Assembly (NCBI GenBank): GCA_037953625.1 | Contig: CM075655.1 | Coordinates: forward strand, 12,542,001 to 12,606,000 | Source: Crotalaria pallida | Taxonomy: Eukaryota > Streptophyta > Magnoliopsida > Fabales > Fabaceae | Direction: 5' to 3' | DNA: 64,000 nt | In this document: positions 1-10,877 of the stretch, one piece after another | How positions within the stretch are numbered: the first letter of the stretch is position 1 | Layout: each line of letters begins with the position of its first letter | The notes under the pieces: generated by a model | Databases searched by the model: none | Told to the model about the DNA's origin: nothing | What the model saw: the letters and a program-made list of their open reading frames with translations, nothing else | Program-made: the position numbers and the translations under genes

Positions 1-223
1 AAAGTTGATTTTTCAAATGCACCAACATGTTTCTATTGTGGTACTCATGGACATACTTCAAATGTGTGTTATATTAAAGTGCATGGTATACCTAAAGGAG
101 ATTTTGTTTGGATGAAAAAGGGTGAGAGTCCCTACACTAACAAAAATGGATCCAAAACCATTTGGATACCAAAAAGCAAAGCATGATTGTTTTGTGGGTA
201 TGATTGAAGAAGCAAATGAAGGT
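1..223 (+). pseudogene. Copia gag C-terminus fused to the last codons of pol (pol deleted)
   Basis: Frame 1 is open from the window edge to a TGA at 184-186. It encodes a CCHC zinc knuckle (CFYCGTHGHTSNVC) followed by a segment ending in IWIPKSKA. The copia element at 12490-21492 has the same arrangement: its gag tail has a CTYCGKVGHINIEC knuckle and ends in VWVPKVNK. In that element about 3 kb of pol follows. Here the next recognisable coding is GMIEEANEG at 197-223, matching the C-terminal residues LGILDEANIG of the other element's pol. Protease, integrase, RT and RNase H are therefore missing. The element would depend on enzymes supplied by relatives. The copia assignment is firm; the deletion reading rests on a match of about nine residues. 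Confidence 0.75.
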
Positions 224-812
224 CTATACACATTTGATACAATTGACATTATTGATCTTCTTCAATTGGTATCAAGAAGAAAATCCTACAAATTGGTAAC
301 ATTCGATATTATACAATTGGTATCAATTTCTTACAATTGTGTTACAATTGGTATCATGTTATTGGTATACAATTTGTTTGATATTGATTACTCAATGATA
401 TTAATTTTAATCATTAGATGATTATCATGCTTTTGGTTGTTATATCTCATTAATTTCTCTATTTTGGCTTAGATCTTATTTCAATTGGTATTTGTTTAGT
501 TACAATTGGTATATATTTCTTTTTGATAATGCCAAAGGGGGAGAAATATGATGTTTTGAAACAAAGGGGAGAAATATTTTTTTTTAAATGGTATGTTTGG
601 AGAAAGGTTGTTTTGTTGTTTTTATGTAGGTTGAGCAAAGTTGTTGAAGATAGGGGGAGAATCAAGCTTACTCAATTGGATTCAAATGTCAAAAGCATTA
701 ATTGAGGGGGAGCAAGAGTCTCACCAAGTGATCAAATGGTTCAAGCATCAACAACTTCAATGAACTTCAAATAATTTCAAAACATGTTTGTCATTTTCAA
801 AAAGGGGGAGAT
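224..812 (+). other. 3' non-coding region of the copia element, with polypurine tracts and PBS-like repeats
   Basis: No gene is seen. The motif (A/T)CAATTGGTAT recurs near 262, 313, 344, 482 and 502, with variants near 288 and 361. It resembles the LTR/primer-binding-site junction of the same element at 2345-2356. Purine runs of the type AAAGGGGGAGA occur near 533, 561, 652, 704 and 801. The last lies directly before the LTR and is the best candidate for the polypurine tract that primes plus-strand synthesis. Copia elements of the SIRE group commonly have a long region between pol and the 3' LTR; no envelope-like ORF is visible here. Confidence 0.6.
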
Positions 813-1163
813 TGTAAGATCCATGAAGAATGTTTTGATAAATGCCAAAAAGTTTTTGAACAAGCTACAAATGTGTTGATCAATTTCAAGCTCAACAAGC
901 AACAACAAACATCAAGTTATGAAGAGAGAACCAACTCATGAAGACTTAGTTTGGTAGTTTATGTTTTATTGTTTTATCTTTTGCCTCACAAGTCTTTTAG
1001 TTTATGAGTTTGGGTAGAATTTATTAGAGGGTAGTGAATCTCTTTTGAATGCATGATTATATCATATTTTGAGTATTCACTTTGCCTAAAATCAATAGGT
1101 GGCTTAAAGGTTTTAAAGAAAAGGTTTAGTTTTTGAGAAAACAAGTTTTTAGTGATTTTTATG

Positions 1164-1303
1164 CTGATTACTCGAGTAACACATATTTCACTCGAGTAAA
1201 ATTTATCAAGCTTGCGGCTTACTCGAGTAACACTCATTTCACTCGAGTAAAATGTTTTAAGCTTTCGGCTTACTCGAGTAACACTCATTTCACTCGAGTA
1301 ACT
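1164..1303 (+). repeat. Three 51-bp tandem repeats with paired CTCGAG palindromes
   Basis: CTCGAG occurs at 1171, 1191, 1222, 1242, 1273 and 1293. The steps alternate 20, 31, 20, 31, 20 bp, so the unit is 51 bp with two palindromes per unit. The first palindrome of each pair is TTACTCGAGTAA, the second is CACTCGAGTAA. The block lies upstream of the TATA box of the LTR, where enhancer elements would be expected. Confidence 0.9.
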
Positions 1304-1378
1304 TGATCAGATATGTTTTTTTAAATACGTTTTTCACTTCTCAAAAGCCATTCTAAGTGCTCTAACTTTTGGGTATTC

Positions 1379-1387
1379 TATATAAAC
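1379..1387 (+). promoter_or_regulatory. Putative TATA box of LTR A
   Basis: The sequence TATATAAAC lies about 565 bp inside the LTR and is conserved, with flanks, in the related LTR near 60225. It probably places the U3/R boundary shortly downstream. No start site can be proven from sequence. Confidence 0.55.
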
Positions 1388-2348
1388 CTTTTCCTAATCA
1401 TTTCTATCAATGAGAATCAACTAGAATCATTTTGATACACAATTTTACAAAGAATCAAAGCCACACTATTCTCTCTCACTCTCTCAAGATCAAAGCTTTC
1501 ATTTTTATATTCTTTGATCAAGAACCTTGAATCTCTCATGTTGATCTTTTCATAGCTTTTGAAAGAGATTCATAGGATTGTTATTGTTTTTCATTTGAGT
1601 TGTAATCTTTGCAAAAGGCAAGCTATCTACAACAAAGGAAGACTTGATTTTGTGAATCAAGCAAGTTTCATTGGAAGCCTTGGTGAGGCATTTCATCAAG
1701 CACTTGGAAGCCTTGTTGAAGAACAAGCAATTAGAAGTCTTGTAGTGAAGCAAGCATTGGAAGTCTTGTTGTGGGGTATCGGCAAGCAAGAGAAGAGGTT
1801 AGATTAGATATCAATAGGGTTACAAGGCAAGGGTGTGGTATCTCTTGTAGGCTAGCAAGAAGGAAGTCTTGTGAGGCATTTACTTGTAATTTGAGAAACT
1901 CTAATTCCTCATAGTGAAGAATCTCTCTTGGTTGAAGAGGGGACTGGATGTAGCTTTCAAGTGGATGAAAGTGAACCAGGATAAATCACTGTGTCGTATC
2001 TCTAAACTCTTAACTCTTTACATTCAAGTCTTTAATTGTGTTATTGATTGAAAACCTAGAAAAAGTGATTTTTCTATATTTGATTGAATTGAATCTTTAT
2101 TGTTCAAATTAATTTTGGGAAAATCATTTTCATAACTAGGTGAATCAATAAGAATATTGGTGTTGATTGTTTCCGCTTAATCTCTGATATAATATTTGTT
2201 AATTGATTGATTTTCATTGGTTTTAATCGTTTAGATTTGTTTCTTGCGAAAATCTTTCAAAGTTTCTATAAGACCTATTCAACCCCCCTTCTAGGTGTTC
2301 TCCTAGTGTTCCTATTTGTTTCAACCACCGATTGTAGGTTTCCACAAT

Positions 2349-2360
2349 TGGTATCAGAGC
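2349..2360 (+). other. Primer-binding site (initiator tRNA-Met type)
   Basis: TGGTATCAGAGC, two bases after the LTR end, matches the standard plant copia PBS complementary to the 3' end of initiator tRNA-Met. The same 12 bases occur on the minus strand at 19928-19939 in the complete copia element. Confidence 0.85.
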
Positions 2361-2415
2361 TCGGTCGAAAGACACGAGCATAGAGCTTTTTCGTTAAGAT
2401 CCTTGAGAAACTACA

Positions 2416-3192
2416 ATGGGTTCTACGAATCCTTTTGGTGGTGAAGGTGCTTCAATAAATCGCCCTCCTATGTTTGGTGGAGAGGGTTATGCTTGTTGGA
2501 AAATTAGGATGAGAATCTTTATAGAAGCCATAGATATGAACATTTGGGAAGCCATTGAAAATGGTCCTTATATTCCCTCAAAAGATGTAGAAGGTGTGCT
2601 TACACTTACTCCCAAAGATAAGTGGACCGATGATGATAAAAGAAAAATTCAATATGATTTAAAAGCAAAAAATATCATCACCTCCGCTCTATCTTATGAT
2701 GAGTTCTTTAGAGTCTCCCAATGTAAAGATGCCAAAGATATGTGGGACACCTTGCAAGTCACACATGAAGGCACTAGTGAAGTTAGGCGTGCTAGATTAA
2801 ATTCTTTGATGCATGAATATGAATTGTTTCGTATGTTGCCTAATGAATCTATATGTTTTATGCAAAAACGTTTTACTCATATTGTTAATCATCTCATTGC
2901 TCTTGGTAAAACTTTCGTGAATTGTGAACTTGTTAACAAAGTTTTAAGATGTCTAAGTAGGGAATGGCAACCCAAGGTTACCGCAATAGTTGAATCAAAG
3001 GACTTGGACACCATGGACTTAGCAACACTTTTCGGAAAGCTACAAGAACATGAAATGGAGCTTGGACGTTTGCAAATGCATGAAGAGTCGGATAAGTACA
3101 AAGAGAGAAAAGGAATTGCTCTTAAAGCTCAAAGGTCATATAAAAAGGAAGAGAGTTCCGATGATGATGATGTTGATAGTTGCATGACATGA
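2416..3192 (+). pseudogene. Copia gag, N-terminal part (truncated)
   Basis: The ORF opens with MGSTNPFGGEGASINRPP, 56 bases after the PBS, and is collinear with the N-terminal part of the 480-residue gag at 19871-18431. Shared blocks include FIEAIDM, KAKNII, EMWDTLQVTHEGTSEV and FGKLQEHEM. After ESSDDDDVDSC the similarity stops and the reading frame closes within a few codons, where MULE sequence begins. The nucleic-acid-binding zinc-knuckle half is therefore missing. This is a structural protein remnant of the retrotransposon capsid. Confidence 0.85.
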
Positions 3193-3321
3193 CAGTATTA
3201 GTTGTGTATTTGACATTTATATCTGAAATAATGTTAATTATTGCTTGTATTAGATACTTTATGTAGTAGTTATGTAGCTGAATAAATTTTATATGCATTA
3301 CTTATGCAGTCCTGATTCAAT

Positions 3322-5569
3322 ATGAATGAAATGGATAACGAAGAAGTTAATGAGGTTGTGGCAGAATCATCTGACATTGTTCGGTTTGTGGGTGAAGTTA
3401 GTGATATAGCTTGCATAAATTTTGGAAACCTCAGCGATGATGACATTTCGAAGTACTGTTTTTCCAACCAGGATATGCATATCAATTTTATAAATCTTTG
3501 GCTACCCATTGTGGTTTTAGTATCCGTAAGAATAAGGTTGAGAAAAATAAGGAAGGAGCTGTGTGTCGAATCTATTTTGTGTGTAGTGGTGAAGGTCAGC
3601 GAAAGGGAAAATATCTTCAAAACAACAATGAACGTAAGAGGGAGCCTAAAACTGTTACACGTTTTGACTGCAAAGCTGAAATGCGTGTTGTGTTGAAGAA
3701 GAGAACAGGAATATGGCGTGTTAAATATTTTAACAATGACCATAGTCATGATCTCCTTGGTGGGAAATTTGGAGTGTTGCATCGATCTCAAAGGCGTATG
3801 ACGGATGTGGATGTTGATGAGCTTATGAGTATGCGAGCTGTGGGTATTAGCACACCTCATGTGTATGAGTTGCGTGCAAGGGTTTTAGGTGGATACGATA
3901 AAGTTGGTTATAGGAAACGGGATATGTACAACAAGATTCATATTTTTAGGAAATCGAAAGACGGCAACATAAGCAATGCTATAATTTATCTTAATGAGTT
4001 GCAAAGAAAGGAACCACGGTTTTTTTGGAGGCACACAGTCAGTGAGGATGGTCGGATTGATAAACTATTCTGGTGCGATGCATGCTCTCGGTATGACTAC
4101 CAAGTGTTTGGAGATATTCTTGCGTTTGATGCTACATATGGGAAAAACAAATACAATTGTCCCATTATTGTATTTTCTGGTGTTAACCATCATAATATGA
4201 CCGTTGTATTTGCTACGGCCGTTGTTAGCGATGAGATTCAAAGCACCTATGAATGGGTTTTGAACACATTCATGGATGCTATGAATGGAAAGGCTCCAAA
4301 ATCAGTCATTACTGATGGTGCATTGCCTGTGAAAAATACGATTGGGTTGGTTTTTCCTGAAGCACATCATCGGCTTTGCGCATGGCATCTAATCCGTAAT
4401 GCGTCGGTGAATGTTGGGAATACACATTTCACCCACCTATTAAGAAAATGCATGCTCAGTGATTACGAGGTTGGGAGATTTGAACAAAAGTGGAAGTCAT
4501 TGGTTAAGCAACTTTCGCTTGAGGAGCACCCATGGGTTTCAACCATCATCAAGACGAAAGACATGTGGGCTACAGCTTACATGAGGGGAAAATTTTTTGC
4601 GGGATTCAGGACAACATCCCGTTGTGAGGCTCTCCATGCCCAACTTGGCAAGTTTATCTGTCATAGGAATGATCTCACTGAACTCATACAACATTTTGAA
4701 CGTGCAGCAAATGCCATGAGAAACACTGAGTTAGAGGCTGATTTTAATTCATTGAACGACGAACCAGTAATGCAGACTCATTTGGTCTCTTTGGAAAGGC
4801 ATGCTGCCAAAGTCTTCACAAGAGAGATTTTTTACATATTTCGGTCATATGTCATTGATGCCATGTACATGAGAGTCCCTGGATTCAAGGATACGCCCTC
4901 TTTTAGGATCTATGAAGTTGTGAGGTACGAACGGGACGAGAGTAGGCGGCGGGTATGTTACAATGAAAATGAGGTATCCTTTAGATGTTCCTGTATGAGG
5001 ATGGAGTCTTTTGGTATACCTTGTGCTCACATCATTGCAGTGTTGTTTGTGTTGGACATCAACGAGTTACCAGATTGCTTATTGTTGGATAGGTGGAAAA
5101 AAATGCCAAGTTAAATTTTGATTTGTCCACCCAGAATGTACCATGGGCTGAGGAAACTTTGAAATATTGTTGGTTTGGTGGCCTTATGGACTAGTGTAGG
5201 CGTTTGTGAAAAGCTACCCTTGGAAATGTTGATGATTATACAATCCAAAGGAAAGCTATTGCTGCAACTGTTTTGGGCTTAGAAAGTAAGAATGCGAGTA
5301 ATGATGATGAAGTTGTTTCTCTTCATGAGGATGAGGATGAGAACGAAGAAAATGTGGCTAGGGACCAAGCTGTCATTAAGAGTAAAACAAACTGTGGTGC
5401 TACATGTTCTACAAGCAGCAATTATAAAAAGAAGAGGGTGACAAAGTGTGGGATATGCAGAATAGTTGGCCACACTAGGAAGGGTTGCCCAATTGCATCA
5501 CAAGTGGATATGTTAAAAAGACAATATGAGTGTGGTCCGGAGACTTCGTTTGATGCGATGTCGGGATAA
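3322..5569 (+). pseudogene. FAR1/FRS-like MULE transposase, frameshifted
   Basis: The order is an acidic N-terminus, a FAR1-type DNA-binding domain (ATHCGFSIRKNK...), a MULE catalytic domain, a SWIM zinc finger and a CCHC knuckle. Visible catalytic positions are D in ILAFDATYG (~4130), D in VITDGALP (~4312) with CAWHLIRN following, and E in TTSRCEALH (~4630). SWIM is CSCMRMESFGIPCAH (~4985-5030). Breaks: a frame change near 3485-3497 separates the N-terminus (3322 frame) from the main ORF (3498-5114). A second lies in the A7 run at 5097-5103. In-frame stops TAG 5192 and TGA 5207 precede the last segment (to 5569) with CGICRIVGHTRKGC. It is a domesticable transposase family (FHY3/FAR1), but this copy is dead. 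Confidence 0.85.
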
Positions 5570-6482
5570 TGTGGCGTCGAAAGAGGTATAATTTTGTTGG
5601 TTTTCTTTTTTATGAAATTTCTGTTTTGAATCTGAAATAATTGTATGAAGTTAAAAATATTGAATTACGTTAGTTACTTGATCATGTTTAGTTTTAACTT
5701 GCTTCAGGTTTGTGTGCTTGGATGGAAGATTGACTGTATGTGTTTGTGCCGGAGATGAAGACTGAATCCTGTTATTATTGTTTATTTTCAGTGAACCTAT
5801 TTTACTGATTTACTATGTACTGATACATGTAGTTCAACCTTTCAGTATGACATGTTATTTGAAGATGTTGGCTTTAACCTGTTATTGTTTGGTGGAAAAT
5901 TTTTTTGTTACAAAAATGTCATCTTCTGTCATGTTGGCCAACTTTTTATTATGATTGACAAAATAGTGATTTGGATGAAAAGAGACTTTTCATTAGATGT
6001 TAAGTGCCTCCCTATTTGCTGTTCAGTTGTGGCGTTGGCTCTATGGGGATTCCCACCTAAAGAGTTGATTTTAGGACATCAAACAACAGGTTTAGGCTTT
6101 CTCTCAATATAGACATGTATGACATGCATATTGAACTCTAATTTAATTTAATTTTTTTTAGGTAAACCTTCTCACTTAACTAGATGCTTTAATCATAAAG
6201 CATAAAACGAAGCATGGAGGAAATGAAGCATGTTTACCAAAGCTTATGGAGCATTAAAATGAGTCTTAGTTTAAAGGAGTACACACTCTACTGTATATCC
6301 TCTTTTATTTCTTTGTCATCTCTTTGATATACATATGCTAGTATATTGTTGTTTATTGCAATTTCCCTGAGAAGAGGTAAACGTTGCCTTCTCAAAAGTG
6401 TTAACATAGTTGCTTAGTTGGATATCATTTAAGATACAATAAACAATTCTTTGTCTTATTCAACCACAAGTACATAAAGCAT
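5570..6482 (+). other. MULE 3' region without recognisable genes
   Basis: The stretch is AT-rich. A likely intron ends near 5707 (TTGCTTCAG), followed by a short non-coding exon-like stretch. ORFs here are below 100 codons and match nothing recognised. Confidence 0.4.
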
Positions 6483-7426
6483 TATTTCTGTAGCTCATTA
6501 TACACTTCGTAGTAAGTGTGAAATACTTTGGGAACATTTTTGGTCCTCAAGTACTAATTTGTGTTGAAGTGAAGTTATTTAATTTTTTTAAAAAAAAAAG
6601 TTAGTTTTTCCTTTGGGCCATATTAAGAAGGAGGGTTTTTGTTGGCCCAAATTATTTCTGTAGCTCGTTATACACTTGGTAGTAAGTGTGAAATACTTTG
6701 AGAACACTTTTGGTTGTCAAGTACTAATTTGTGTTGAAGTGAAGTTATTTATTTTATTTTTTTTAAAAAAAGTTAGTTATTCCTTTGGGTCATATTATGA
6801 TGGAGGGTTTTTGTTGGCCCAAATTAATTTTGTTGTTGAACATACACTTGGTAGTAAGGGTTTCATCCCATGTGGGAAATGGAATTACTATGGGATTCCT
6901 CTACTTTGGTCCTCAAGTACTAATTTTTGTTGAAGTAAAGTTAGTTATACCTGTTTTTAAAAAATAAAAAAAGTTAGTTATTCGTTTGGGCCCTATATTG
7001 AAGGATGGTTTCTGTTGGCCAAAATTATTTCTGTAGTTCATAACACACTTGTTGGTAAGGCTTCCTCCCAAGTCTGAAATACTTTGGAATGTCCTGTACT
7101 TTGGGCCTAAAGTTCTAGTTTTTTTTTTAAAGTAAAGTTAGTTATAAATTTTTGTTTTTATAAAAATAAAACATTTAGTTCTTCATTATGGCACTTTTTC
7201 GAATGAGGATACGAAATTGGCCCAAATTATTTATGTATCACTACACTTGTTAGTTCGTCCCAAATCTGAAATACTTTGGCAAGTCCTCTACTTTGGGCCT
7301 CTGACTCTAATCCTTGTTGAAGAAAATTTATTTATACAATTTTTTTTAAAAAAATTAGTAAAAATTTAGTTCTTCCTTATGAACCTTTTTTGATGGTGGG
7401 TTTTTGTTGGCCAACAGTCCACATAA
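6483..7426 (+). repeat. About five degenerate tandem repeats of ~165-205 bp
   Basis: Units begin near 6483, 6651, 6822, 7024 and 7227. Each carries in order an ATTATTTCTGTAG-like start, ACACTTG.TAGTAAG, TGAAATACTTTGG, a TTGAAG.AAAGTTA stretch, a T-run followed by an A-run, and GGGTTTTTGTTGGCC. The first two units are much more alike than the last three. A position near the end of the MULE suggests a subterminal repeat block, but this is not proven. Confidence 0.75.
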
Positions 7427-7490
7427 TTAGCATTACTGCAGTAAGGCCAATAAAATTATTTATGCGAAATACTAGTTACATAGAAAAAAA

Positions 7491-9165
7491 TATAATAAAT
7501 ACAAATCATTAAAGCATCACAATATAAGATAAACTTGACATGCACGGGATAATTAAGTCTTACAGTTGAAAAGTAATATAACAAACCAACACTTCAACCC
7601 TAAACTAATGTTTCCCATTTCCCACATATCAGTAGATGAAGCCCATTTACTTTTAATAAAATTACCAAAAAAAGTGTTTAACCAAAATAAGGAAACAACT
7701 AAAAGTACTTCATCAATGGACTTTAGGTTTGCAAAAATAAATCATCTTCTCTTCAACGGCTTGTCACTTGCAAGTTGTCCTCCAAAACAAGGATGCAGAG
7801 AGTTCCACAATCTTGATTAGGTGGTTGAATGGGCTCATAAGCAAGCCCAATGCAATCTTCACTCTCACCTCTGTTTCATTTAGCTATATGGAATTCGAAA
7901 ATAAAAATAATGTTATTACATACATATAAAAAGAACTTAAATTTCACAAACAAAAAATACACACCATTCCTAATGGGTTACGGGAGAAGGAGTCTTCCGT
8001 CTCCAACCACTGAACCACCCAAACTGAAGAGTTGGTATTTTATCTGAGGTTGGGTATGCCTTGCACCACAACAATTGGCCACGAAGGTAAGTCATGTGGT
8101 GTATGAATCACCTCCATACCAAACTTGGCTGACATCATGGTGCTATACAAAGCCTTAAGCTGAATCATAAAACATTAATTAACAATCCCTTTTTTTAAAT
8201 TGGTGTTGTATATTGTTATTGTATATTTACCACTCTCTTGATTGTCAAATGTTTTCCAGCAACCTCTCCAGGTTCAAGGAAAGTGTCAAGGTGGTAAACT
8301 ATTTTCTGAACCAGACTCACCACCATCAAAATAACTAATCAACTACTTTCCACTTGTTAACATAATATTTAAATTTTAAATAAACTCAGCAGGAGTTTAT
8401 TCAATGACTTCCATTAATCAATAATTTAAACAAACTAAACATTGTAGTTAAAAGTTTACTGAGCATTCAAGTATATTAGGAACTTAAAGCATAGATCAAA
8501 ATAAAACAACAGTGTTTCCCCTAATAACTATTGTTTCTCCTAATAACATTCAAAAGCAACAAAATATGCACATCAAAAAAATTCAACTAATAACTATTGT
8601 TTCTCCTTCTCCTCGTGCCTATGGTAATAGAGGGGTGTACAGTGTTAACCTATCGAACATGACTGCCTTCCAAGCTCCTGCTCCCTGTGTAAAATGTGTA
8701 CGCCAAAGTTGATACACTGGAGGTAAAGGCGATCCCTTTCGTAGCTTCACCTCTGTTCCATGAGCAATTGCAATAACAAGGAAATTGAATGATTAACGGT
8801 ATAAATATATAAAGGTGTATATAGGTATATATATATATATATATATTTACATATATAATAATAAACAACATCAAATGTTCTAATTATGTTTAATATGAAT
8901 TACTTGAACGAAATGATCGTATCTGACATTGTGTCCAATCCCCCATACACGAACATTCGCAGGAGGCGCTCTGTTGTGCGGGAGAAACGTCATGCATGCA
9001 CCAGTAGTTAAACTTGGAATATAAACCACAACAAAATTGTACTTCGATGCAATAATGCATCCCATGTCAGGAAAACATAACCACTTATCCTTTCCTACAG
9101 AGCGTATGGATACATCAAGCTTACTCATTGTAGCATCATACTCACGGATTCCCCCCAAAAGTGAA
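7491..9165 (-). repeat. Array unit 1 (1675 bp)
   Basis: This is the leftmost unit; similarity to the other units starts abruptly at 7491 after unrelated AT-rich sequence. Minus-strand fragments are the OTU-like exon (9179-8902), the second OTU-like exon (8753 downwards) and three Ulp1-like exons. It lacks a short AATAATAAAAAA stretch, present in later units, at the Ulp1 intron near 8170. The OTU exon donor reads CAA|GTAATT instead of CAG|GTAATT. Confidence 0.88.
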
Positions 9166-10877
9166 TATAATAAATACAAATCATTAAAGCATCACAATAT
9201 AAGATAAACTTGACATGCACGGGATAATTAAGTCTTACAGTTGCAAAGTAATATAACAAATCAACACTTCAACCCTAAACTAATGTTTCCCATTTCCCAC
9301 ATATCAGTAGATGAAGCCCATTTACTTTTAACAAAATTACCAAAAAAAGTGCTTAACCAAAATAAGGGAAACAACTAAAAGTACTTTATCAATGGACTTT
9401 AGGTTTGCAAAAATAAATCATCTTCTCTTCAACGACTTGTCACTTGCAAGTTGTCCTCCAAAACAAGGATGCAGAGAGTTCCACAATCCTGCTTAGGTGG
9501 TTGAATGGGCTCATAAGCAAGCCCAATGCAGTCTTCACTCTCACCTCTGTTTCATTTAGCTATATGGAATTCGAAAATAAAAATAATGTTATTACATACA
9601 TATAAAAGGAACTTAAATTTCACAAACAAAAAATACACACCATTCCTAATGGGTTAGGGGAGAAAGAATCTTTCATCTCCAACCACTGAACCACCCAAAC
9701 TGAAGAGTTGGTATTTTATCTGAGGTTGGGTATGCCTTGCACCACAGCAATTGGCCACGAAGGTAAGTCATGTGGTGTATGAATCACCTCCATACTAAAC
9801 TTGGCTGACATCATGGTGCTATACAAAGCCTTAAGCTGAATCATAAAATAATAAAAAAATTTATATACTAAAAAACATTAATTAACAATCCCTTTTTTTA
9901 AATTGGTGTTGTATATTGTTATTGTATCTTTACCACTCTCTTGATTGTCAAATGTTTTCCAGCAACCTCTCCAGGTTCAAGGGAAGTGTCAAGGTGGTAA
10001 ACTATTTTCTGAACCAGACTCACCACCATCAAAATAACTAATCAACTACTTTCCACTTGTTAACATAATATTTAAATTTTAAATAAACCCAACAGGAGTT
10101 TATTCAATGACTTCCATTAATCAATAATTTAAACAAACTAAACATTGTAGTTAAAAGTTTACTGAGCATTCAAGTATATTAGGAACTTAAAGCATAGATC
10201 AAAATAAAACAACAGTGTTTCCCCTAATAACTATTGTTTCTCCTAATAACATTCAAAATCAACAAAATCTGCACATCAAAAAAATTCAACTAATAACTAT
10301 TGTTTCTCCTTCTCCTCGTGCCTCTGGTAATAGAGGGGTGTACAGTGTTAACCTATATATCGAACATGACTGCCTCCCAAGCTCCTGCTCCCTGTGTAAA
10401 ATGTGTACGCCAAAGTTGATACACTGGAGGTAAAGGCGATCCCTTTCATAGCTTCACCTGTGTTCCATGAGCAATTGCAATAACAAGGAAATTGAATGAT
10501 TAACGGTATAAATATATAAAGGTGTATATAGGTATACATATATATATATATATATATATTTACATATATAATAATAAACAACATCAAATGTTCTAATTAT
10601 GTTTAATATGAATTACCTGAACGAAATGATCGTATCTGACATTGTGTCCAATCCCCCATACACGAACATTCGCAGGATGCGCTCTGTTGTGCGGGAGAAA
10701 CGTCATGCAGGCACCAGTAGTTAAACTTGGAATATAAAACACAACAAAATTGTACTTCGATGCAATAATGCATCCCATGTTAGGAAAACATAACCACTTA
10801 TCCTTTCCTACAGAGCGTATGGATACATCAAGCTTACTCATTGTAGCATCATACTCACGGATTCCCCCCAAAAGTGA
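9166..10877 (-). repeat. Array unit 2 (uninterrupted reference unit)
   Basis: Together with the first bases of unit 3 this is the best intact copy, used here to define exon borders. A (TA)n run near 10536-10560 varies in length between units. Confidence 0.88.

Larger units (their letters stand above)
813..2346 (+). repeat. Copia LTR, type A (1534 bp)
   Basis: The repeat starts TGTAAGATCC after a polypurine tract and ends GGTTTCCACA two bases before a primer-binding site, giving TG...CA ends. It is related to the LTR-like block at 59754-61291 (1538 bp). Both share the TTTGGGTA/GGATATTCTATATAAAC promoter region, the GGGTAG...GAGGGTAGTGAATCTCT block and a closing GATTGTAG segment. Because coding sequence of the same family lies on both sides (gag tail to the left, gag start to the right), this LTR serves as 3' end of one element and 5' end of another. 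Confidence 0.8.
3187..7430 (+). mobile_element. Truncated Mutator-like element (FAR1-type MULE)
   Basis: A FAR1-like transposase pseudogene and its 3' region abut the broken copia gag. No terminal inverted repeat or target duplication could be recognised at either end. Only about 130 bp lie upstream of the first coding exon, and that stretch ends like an intron acceptor (TTATGCAG). The left end is therefore probably deleted. The right limit is set where the tail repeats end, shortly before the protease-fragment array at 7491. The array encodes proteins typical of MULEs, so the two could once have belonged to one element with convergent genes; this is inference. Confidence 0.6.

Noticed and set aside
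1164..1303. CRISPR-like alternation of palindromic repeats and spacers
   Set aside because: Repeats are only 12 bp, spacers are repeated and not unique, there are no cas genes, and the host is a plant; this is LTR regulatory structure.
3270..3860. 196-codon antisense ORF over the MULE transposase start
   Set aside because: It is a shadow of the sense coding region, with no domain, and the sense frame has clear FAR1-like motifs.
3322..5569. Functional FAR1/FRS host transcription factor
   Set aside because: Two frame changes and two in-frame stops, plus the transposon setting, make a working domesticated gene unlikely.
10536..10565. (TA)n run as a regulatory element of the array units
   Set aside because: Its length differs between units as expected for a simple microsatellite, and it lies in an intron-like segment.
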